Positions 58,752 to 64,000 of a stretch of DNA of 64,000 bases are shown piece by piece. The DNA comes from Shinella lacus (GTDB taxonomy: Bacteria > Pseudomonadota > Alphaproteobacteria > Rhizobiales > Rhizobiaceae): the NCBI RefSeq assembly GCF_010994755.1, contig NZ_WHSB02000009.1, forward strand, positions 124,001 through 188,000, given 5' to 3'. Both the position numbers and the translations under genes were made by a program. The stretch's first letter is position 1. Every line of letters begins with the position of its first letter. Below the pieces are notes generated by a model. The model saw only the letters and a list, made by a program, of their open reading frames with translations, ran no database searches and was not told the origin of the DNA.

Positions 58752-59126
58752 ATGACTGATCAGCCGGATTTGCAGGCTTCCAATGTCGTGGTCGACCTTA
58801 AGGAATATAAGAGCAGCCGGGATCCGCTGCCTGTAACCTTCCATCGACGGGAGCTCGATGCAATCCTCTGGGTCTACGGCCGGATGGTCGGCGAAGGGGA
58901 ATGGCGCGACTACGCAATCGACCATATGCGCGACAAGGCAGTGTTCTCCGTCTTCAAGCGTTCGGGCGAAATGCCGCTCTACCGCATCGAGAAAAACCCC
59001 AAACTCGCCGCCAAACAGGGCGCCTACAGCGTCGTCAACCAGCACGGCACCATTTTGAAGCGCGGCCATGAGCTCAACCAGGTGCTCAAGGTGTTCGACA
59101 AGGTGCTGCGGCTGATCGAGACCTGA
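58752..59126 (+). CDS. DUF2794 family protein
   Basis: 124-residue protein of DUF2794, restricted to alphaproteobacteria: VTFHRRELDAILWVYGRMVGEGEWRDYAIDHMRDKAVFSVFKR is the conserved core. No signal peptide or membrane segment; cytoplasmic, function unknown. Start 58752 has GGAG 8 bases ahead. Its stop is 1 bp from the convergent GNAT stop. Confidence 0.87.
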   Translation: MTDQPDLQASNVVVDLKEYKSSRDPLPVTFHRRELDAILWVYGRMVGEGEWRDYAIDHMRDKAVFSVFKRSGEMPLYRIEKNPKLAAKQGAYSVVNQHGTILKRGHELNQVLKVFDKVLRLIET

Positions 59127-59127
59127 T

Positions 59128-59679
59128 TCAGGCCATCGTCCCCGGATAGGTCGCCGAAGACGGCTCCGTTTCGGCGCCGTCACCCAGCGCGCGCTGCATG
59201 AAGACCGTATCGAGCCAGCGGCCGTGCTTGAAGCCGGTGGCGGTCATGCGGCCCGAATGTTCGAAACCCGCAGCCGCGTGCACGGCGATCGAGGCCGGAT
59301 GGGCGCCGCCGATGACGGCGACCATCTGGCGGAAGCCGAGCTCCGTCGAGCGGCGAATGAGCTCCGCCAGCAGCGCCTTGCCGACGCCCTTGCCGCGCGC
59401 TTCCGGCGCCAGATAGACCGAATCCTCGACGAGCCAGCGATAGGCCGGCCGCGTGCGGAAGGCGGACGCATAGGCGTAGCCGAGGATGAGCCCGGTCTGC
59501 TCGATGGCGACGATATAGGGATAACCTTTGTCGGTGATCGCCTGGAAGCGCGCCGCCATCTCGTCGAGCGAGGGCGGGTCGATTTCGTAGCTCGCCACCC
59601 CGTTCAGCACGGATTCGCGATAGATTTCGGTGAAGGCGGCAATGTCGCCGAGGTCGGCGGTGCGAATGACGAAGCTCAT
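59128..59679 (-). CDS. GNAT acetyltransferase, phosphinothricin/methionine-sulfoximine type
   Basis: 183-residue GNAT protein of the PAT/MnaT (YncA) group: IRTADLGDIAAFTEIYRESVLNGVASYEIDPPSLDEM, the acetyl-CoA loop APEARGKGVGKALL and the C-terminal GFEHSGRM...GFKHGRWLDTVFMQR are characteristic. Members acetylate L-methionine sulfoximine, phosphinothricin or methionine sulfone. Downstream of pyc on the same strand but separated by a large hairpin. Confidence 0.88.
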   Translation of the reverse strand: MSFVIRTADLGDIAAFTEIYRESVLNGVASYEIDPPSLDEMAARFQAITDKGYPYIVAIEQTGLILGYAYASAFRTRPAYRWLVEDSVYLAPEARGKGVGKALLAELIRRSTELGFRQMVAVIGGAHPASIAVHAAAGFEHSGRMTATGFKHGRWLDTVFMQRALGDGAETEPSSATYPGTMA

Positions 59680-59680
59680 G

Positions 59681-59742
59681 GAAAGCCTGAATATTCCGGA
59701 TATGGGATGGGTCGTCCCATCCCATATCCTAGTTTGGCTTTC
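59681..59742. repeat. Large hairpin between pyc and GNAT gene
   Basis: Perfect 14-bp stem GGATATGGGATGGG/CCCATCCCATATCC with a TCGT loop (59698-59729), plus an outer GAAAGCC/GGCTTTC pair (59681-59687, 59736-59742). No T tract on either strand, so it is not a canonical terminator; it could stabilise the pyc 3' end or block the GNAT leader. Confidence 0.6.
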
Positions 59743-59759
59743 AAGCGACGTTTGACGTA

Positions 59760-62700
59760 TCAGGCGCCGTAAACGATGAGCAGGTCCTTGGCGTCGATCT
59801 GGTCGCCGGCCTTGACCAGCACCTCCGAGACCGTGCCGTCCTTCTCCGCATGCAGCGCCGTTTCCATCTTCATCGCCTCGATGGAGAGCAGCACGTCGCC
59901 GGCCTTGACCGCCTGGCCGGCCGAGACCGAGACCGTCGAAATGACGCCCGGCATCGGCGCGCCGAGATGGGCGGCATTGCCGATATCCGCCTTGCGCCGC
60001 GCCGTGGACGTCGCCGCGCGGTTGCGGTCCGGTACCTTGATGAGGCGCGGCTGGCCGTTCAACTCGAAGAACACCTTCACCATGCCCTGCGCATCCGGCT
60101 CGCTCTGCGCCTGATGCAGGATGACGAGCGAGACGCCCTTTTCCAGCTCGGGCGACAGCTCCTCACCCGGCGACAGACCGTAGAAATAGGCCGGCGTCGG
60201 CAGAACGCTCACCGGACCATAGGTATCGGCGGCGAGCGCATAGTCGGTGAAGACCTTCGGATACATCAGGTAGGAGGCGAACTCGAAGTCGTCGACCTTG
60301 CGCTCCAGCTTCTCCTCGACTGCCTTGCGTTCGGCGTCGAGATCGGCCGGCGGCAGCAGCGAGCCCGGCACCGCGGTATAGGGCTCCTCGCCCTTCAGCG
60401 CCTTCTTCTGGAGTGCTGCCGGCCAGCCGCCCGGAGGCTGGCCGAGATCGCCCTTGAGCATGGAGACGACCGATTCCGGGAAGGAGACGTCCTTGGCCGG
60501 GTTTTCCACGTCGGCGACGGTGAGGTCCTGCGAAACCATCATCAGCGCCATGTCGCCCACCACCTTGGAGGACGGCGTCACCTTGACGATATCGCCGAAC
60601 ATCTGGTTGGCGTCGGCATAGGCCTGGGCCACCTTGTGCCACTTGGTCTCAAGCCCGAGCGAGCGGGCCTGTTCCTTGAGGTTGGTGAACTGGCCGCCCG
60701 GCATTTCATGCAGGTAGACTTCGGAGGCCGGCCCCTTGAGGTCGCTTTCGAAGGCGGCGTATTGGAAGCGCACGGCCTCCCAGTAGAAGGAGATGCGGCG
60801 GATCCATTCCGGATCGAGGCCCGGATCGCGGTCGGTGCCCTTCAGCGCCTCGACGATCGAGCCGAGGCAGGGCTGCGAGGTGTTGCCGGAGAGCGCATCC
60901 ATCGCCGCATCCACCACGTCGACGCCGGATTCGACCGCGGCAAGCACGGTCGCGGCCGCAATGCCCGACGTATCATGCGTGTGGAAATGGATCGGCAGGT
61001 CGGTCGATTCGCGCAGCGCCTTGAACAGCACGCGCGCCGCCGCCGGCTTCAACAGGCCCGCCATGTCCTTCAGCGCGATCATATGCGCACCGGCCTTTTC
61101 GAGGTCGGCGGCGAGCGCGGTGTAATATTTGAGATCGTATTTCGGACGGGCCGAATTCAGGAGATCGCCGGTGTAGCAGATCGCCGCCTCGCAGATCCGG
61201 TTCTCTTCCGCCACCGCCTCCATCGAGACGCGCATGTTGTCGACCCAGTTCAGGCAGTCGAACACCCGGAACACGTCGATGCCGCCCTTGGCCGCCTGGC
61301 GCACGAAGTATTTCACGACATTGTCGGGATAGTTCTTGTAGCCGACGCCGTTCGCGCCGCGCAGCAGCATCTGGAGCAGCAGGTTCGGCGCGCCTTCGCG
61401 CACACGGGCGAGACGATCCCACGGGTCTTCCGTCAGGAAGCGCATGGAGACGTCGAAGGTCGCCCCGCCCCAGCATTCCAGCGAGAAGAGCTGCGGCAGC
61501 GCGCGGGCATAAGTGCCGGCGACGCGGGCGATGTCATGCGTGCGCATGCGGGTGGCGAGCAGCGACTGGTGGCCGTCGCGCATCGTCGTGTCGGTCATCA
61601 AGACGCGCGTTTCGCCGCGCACCCATTCGGCGAATTTCTTCGGGCCGAGTTCGTCGAGCTTCTGCTTGGTGCCGGCCTGGACCGTGCCTTCGATGAAGGG
61701 CACGACGGGCTTGGCGACATCCGCCGGCGGCTTCGGGCGGCCCTTGGCCTCCGGATGGCCGTTGACGGTGACGTCGGCGAGGTAGGTCAGCAGCTTCGTC
61801 GCGCGGTCCTGGCGCTTCACCTGCTGGAACAGCTCCGGCGTCGTGTCGATGAAGCGGGTCGTGTAGGTGTTGTTGCGGAACTGCTCGTGGCTGATGATCG
61901 CTTCAAGGAAGGTGAGGTTCGTTGCCACGCCGCGGATGCGGAATTCGCGCAGCGCGCGGTCCATGCGGGTGATCGCTTCCACCGGGTTCGGCGCCCAGGC
62001 CGTGACCTTCACGAGCAGCGGATCGTAGAAGCGGGTGATGACCGCCCCCGGATAGGCCGTGCCGCCATCGAGGCGGATGCCGAAGCCCGAGGCCGAGCGA
62101 TAGCCGGTGATGCGGCCATAGTCGGGAATGAAGTTCTGCTCCGGGTCTTCCGTGGTGATGCGGCACTGGAGGGCGTGGCCGTTGAGGCGGATGTCCGCCT
62201 GATCAGGCACGCCCGATTCCGGCGTGCCGATCGCCTCGCCGTCGAGGATGTGGATCTGCGCCTTCACGATGTCGATGCCGGTCACGACTTCCGTAACGGT
62301 GTGCTCGACCTGGATGCGCGGGTTGACCTCGATGAAGTAGAATTTGCCGGTATCGGCATCCATCAGGTACTCGACCGTGCCGGCGCCGATGTAATTGGTG
62401 GCACGCGCGATCTTCAGCGAATAGTCGGCAAGTTCCTTGCGCTGCGCCTCGTTGAGGTAGGGTGCCGGCGCGCGCTCGACGACCTTCTGGTTACGCCGCT
62501 GGATGGAGCAGTCGCGCTCGAAGAGGTGCACGACATTGCCGTGCGTATCGCCCAGCACCTGGCTTTCGACGTGGCGGGCGCGCTCGACGAGCTTTTCGAG
62601 ATAGACCTCGTCCTTGCCGAAGGCGGCCTTCGCCTCGCGCTTGGCTTCCGTCACCTCGCGCAGCAGGTCCTTCGGGTCGCGGATGGCGCGCATGCCGCGC

Positions 62701-63218
62701 CCGCCGCCGCCCCAGGAGGCCTTCAGCATAACGGGATAGCCGATGCTTTCGGCAAGCCGATGGATTTCATCGGCATCGTCCGGCAGCGGATCGGTCGCCG
62801 GCACGACCGGCACGCCGACGGAAATCGCAAGATTGCGCGCGGCCACCTTGTTGCCGAGCTGGCGCATCGTATCGGGCCGCGGTCCGATGAAGATGATGCC
62901 GGCGGCGTCACAGGCATCGACGAACTCCGGGCTTTCCGACAACAGGCCGTAACCCGGATGGATGGCGTCGGCGCCCGAAAGCTTGGCAACGCGGATCACC
63001 TCTTCGATCGACAGGTAGCTTTCGATCGGCCCGAGGTCACGGGAAAGATGCGAGCCGCGGCCGATCTGGTAGCTTTCATCCGCCTTGAAGCGGTGCAGTG
63101 CCAATTTGTCCTCTTCCGCCCAGATCGCCACCGTTTTTATGCCGAGTTCGTTGGCTGCGCGGAACACGCGAATGGCGATTTCGGACCGGTTGGCGACAAG
63201 GATCTTAGAAATGGGCAA
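59760..63218 (-). CDS. pyc: Pyruvate carboxylase
   Basis: 1152-residue biotin enzyme making oxaloacetate from pyruvate, HCO3- and ATP. Order: biotin carboxylase (1-450; KILVANRSEIAIRV, GGGGRGMR, HPGYGLLSE), carboxyltransferase (about 530-830; VLMTDTTMRDGHQSL, metal His pair HFHTHD), tetramerisation region, and biotinyl domain with the attachment site AMKMET (biotinyl Lys 1117). The start is TTG at 63218 with GAGGAG 6 bases ahead; this yields MPISKILVANRSEIA, as in Rhizobium etli Pyc. Needed for growth on pyruvate/lactate. Confidence 0.96.
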   Translation of the reverse strand: MPISKILVANRSEIAIRVFRAANELGIKTVAIWAEEDKLALHRFKADESYQIGRGSHLSRDLGPIESYLSIEEVIRVAKLSGADAIHPGYGLLSESPEFVDACDAAGIIFIGPRPDTMRQLGNKVAARNLAISVGVPVVPATDPLPDDADEIHRLAESIGYPVMLKASWGGGGRGMRAIRDPKDLLREVTEAKREAKAAFGKDEVYLEKLVERARHVESQVLGDTHGNVVHLFERDCSIQRRNQKVVERAPAPYLNEAQRKELADYSLKIARATNYIGAGTVEYLMDADTGKFYFIEVNPRIQVEHTVTEVVTGIDIVKAQIHILDGEAIGTPESGVPDQADIRLNGHALQCRITTEDPEQNFIPDYGRITGYRSASGFGIRLDGGTAYPGAVITRFYDPLLVKVTAWAPNPVEAITRMDRALREFRIRGVATNLTFLEAIISHEQFRNNTYTTRFIDTTPELFQQVKRQDRATKLLTYLADVTVNGHPEAKGRPKPPADVAKPVVPFIEGTVQAGTKQKLDELGPKKFAEWVRGETRVLMTDTTMRDGHQSLLATRMRTHDIARVAGTYARALPQLFSLECWGGATFDVSMRFLTEDPWDRLARVREGAPNLLLQMLLRGANGVGYKNYPDNVVKYFVRQAAKGGIDVFRVFDCLNWVDNMRVSMEAVAEENRICEAAICYTGDLLNSARPKYDLKYYTALAADLEKAGAHMIALKDMAGLLKPAAARVLFKALRESTDLPIHFHTHDTSGIAAATVLAAVESGVDVVDAAMDALSGNTSQPCLGSIVEALKGTDRDPGLDPEWIRRISFYWEAVRFQYAAFESDLKGPASEVYLHEMPGGQFTNLKEQARSLGLETKWHKVAQAYADANQMFGDIVKVTPSSKVVGDMALMMVSQDLTVADVENPAKDVSFPESVVSMLKGDLGQPPGGWPAALQKKALKGEEPYTAVPGSLLPPADLDAERKAVEEKLERKVDDFEFASYLMYPKVFTDYALAADTYGPVSVLPTPAYFYGLSPGEELSPELEKGVSLVILHQAQSEPDAQGMVKVFFELNGQPRLIKVPDRNRAATSTARRKADIGNAAHLGAPMPGVISTVSVSAGQAVKAGDVLLSIEAMKMETALHAEKDGTVSEVLVKAGDQIDAKDLLIVYGA

Positions 63219-63269
63219 GTCGGACTCCTCATGACTTGAAAACGGGAATTGCTGCACCCGCGAAGAGAA

Positions 63270-63297
63270 TTATTAGCGGGTTATTTTCAAAGTTCAA
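63270..63297 (-). promoter_or_regulatory. Candidate pyc promoter
   Basis: Minus strand TTGAAC (63292-63297), 16-base spacer, TAATAA (63270-63275). A 6-bp inverted repeat ACCCGC/GCGGGT (63256-63261, 63276-63281) encloses the -10 and could be an operator. Confidence 0.5.
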
Positions 63298-63339
63298 TTT
63301 TGGAGTCGTCATCCGGCAAAAGAATTGCGCCGTCGAGGC

Positions 63340-64000
63340 TCAGGAAACGAGCCCGAGCCGGAAGGCGATGGCGACCGCGTGGTGCCGGTTGCGCGCGCCG
63401 AGCTTCTCCTGGATGCCGTTCATGTACCAGTCGACCGTGTGGCTGGAAATACCGAGCACGCGGCCGATGTCATGCGAGGTCATGCCCTCGGCAAGCAGGC
63501 TCAGCGCCTCCATTTCGCGCCGCGTCAATTCGACATCGACGATGGCGGAAAGCCGCGCCGCCGCTTCCGGATCGGCCGCCAGCAGCAGTTTCCAGTAGAG
63601 TTGCCGGGCGATGCTGTCGAAAAGCCCGATCTCGACGCTTTCCAGCTCGACCGGCCGGCCGCCGAGGCTGAGGCTGCCGAGCAGGCCGCGCCGGCCGTGC
63701 ACCGGGAGCATGTAGCCGTCCTCCAGCCCGTTCTGGCGCGCATCCACCATCATGCGCTCCATGCGCTTGCGGTGCGGGCTGAGGCGGAAGGCGCCGAGCG
63801 TATCGCGCCAGCGAAACCCCGCCTGCGCATGGCCGAGGTAACGCACGGTCGGATCGACCTGCATGTAGCGCTTGCGCAGATAGGTTTCCGGCCAGCCCTT
63901 GGGCCAGCGGCCGGCCAGCAGCAGGCTCGACGGGCTCTCCACCGGCTTCGGCGCCTGGATGAGACCGTAATAGTCGAAGCCGTAATGCGTCAGCAGACGT
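63340..64000 (-). CDS. LuxR-type quorum-sensing regulator (ExpR-like), cut by window edge
   Basis: C-terminal 220 residues of a LuxR-family regulator; the frame runs to the right edge without a start. The visible part has the end of the autoinducer-binding domain (HYGFDYYGL, WPETYLRKRYMQVDPTVRY, FRWRDTL) and a C-terminal HTH (LTRREMEALSLLAEGMTSHDIGRVLGISSHTVDWYMNGIQEKLGARNRHHAVA). The WxxxYxxxxYxxxDP pattern is that of acyl-homoserine-lactone binders. In S. meliloti the ExpR gene stands next to pyc, so this is probably the ExpR orthologue; recalled synteny, not tested. No luxI is visible in the window. Confidence 0.82.
   Translation of the reverse strand, partial: RLLTHYGFDYYGLIQAPKPVESPSSLLLAGRWPKGWPETYLRKRYMQVDPTVRYLGHAQAGFRWRDTLGAFRLSPHRKRMERMMVDARQNGLEDGYMLPVHGRRGLLGSLSLGGRPVELESVEIGLFDSIARQLYWKLLLAADPEAAARLSAIVDVELTRREMEALSLLAEGMTSHDIGRVLGISSHTVDWYMNGIQEKLGARNRHHAVAIAFRLGLVS

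Noticed and set aside
58405-58755. 116-residue frame in the DUF1223-DUF2794 gap
   Set aside because: No ribosome site, atypical codon use and composition, overlaps strong hairpins; treated as non-coding.
59850-63239. 1129-residue open frame on the plus strand opposite pyc
   Set aside because: Shadow frame caused by codon bias; pyruvate carboxylase on the minus strand is complete with all active-site motifs.

Overview
This 64 kb window is a gene-dense, GC-rich stretch of chromosome from an alphaproteobacterium, almost certainly a member of the Rhizobiaceae (Rhizobium / Ensifer / Shinella type). The pointers are an RpoH2-type heat-shock sigma factor, a CarD/CdnL regulator, a CenR-like response regulator, a SAM-II riboswitch ahead of metA, a TPP riboswitch ahead of thiBPQ, rhizobial-type CTTGAC promoters, a CtrA-type TTAA-N7-TTAA site ahead of ftsK, and a LuxR-type regulator directly upstream of pyruvate carboxylase, an order I recall for expR and pyc in Sinorhizobium meliloti. 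There is no prophage, insertion sequence, plasmid gene or CRISPR array. Almost everything is core genome, and the less ordinary content lies between genes.

Layout. 1-6.1 kb: SUV3-like RNA helicase (cut by the left edge), S4 RNA-binding protein, ferredoxin fdxA, carD and rpoH2. 6.3-12.7 kb: an M48 lipoprotein protease; the thiamine/TPP importer thiBPQ on the minus strand behind a TPP riboswitch; thiamine pyrophosphokinase on the plus strand. 11.7 and 14.6 kb: two small secreted-protein genes that share a nearly identical leader and 3' hairpin and flank the tpk-uup pair. 14.9-19.6 kb: SAM-II riboswitch, metA and a GNAT gene; an aldose epimerase; a MarR-MFS pair with matching operators; tRNA-Gly(GCC). 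19.8-24.7 kb: ProX editing protein, thioredoxin/TPR chaperone, LON-domain protein, Trm112-like protein, UbiH-type monooxygenase, thioesterase II. 24.8-31.2 kb: glnK-amtB with a sigma-54-like promoter, ftsK, a LolA-like carrier, exonuclease III.

31.4-40.2 kb: cyclic-nucleotide-binding protein and CenR-like regulator; L,D-transpeptidase-like protein, aldo/keto reductase, SixA-like phosphatase; leuC with a possible leaderless 38-codon gene ahead of it; a CASTOR/POLLUX-type ion channel; an amino-acid ABC permease and binding protein. 40.2-45.5 kb: the translation/secretion block rplS, trmD, rimM, rpsP, chorismate mutase, ffh (minus strand) with tauE in between. 45.8-51.4 kb: MBL hydrolase, dapF, mtaB, ftsY and septation protein A (plus strand). 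51.4-54.5 kb: the ccmABCDG cytochrome c maturation cluster (minus strand), split by a 44-bp inverted-repeat element. 54.8-64 kb: acnA, DUF1223 and DUF2794 proteins, a GNAT acetyltransferase, pyruvate carboxylase, and a LuxR-type regulator cut by the right edge.

Functional links. Thiamine import and pyrophosphorylation meet at 8-12.7 kb. Methionine synthesis is under SAM control. Nitrogen sensing and ammonium transport form one unit. SRP targeting is split over two neighbouring units (ffh and ftsY). Three palindromic repeat elements (about 6.1, 22.4 and 31.2 kb) all sit in gaps between converging genes, and a fourth sits inside the ccm cluster. The strongest candidates for undescribed biology are the duplicated leader / signal peptide / terminator cassette, the ffh leader with its own promoter and intrinsic terminator, and the small gene ahead of leuC. 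All functional assignments come from reading the sequence and family knowledge; no database search was run.
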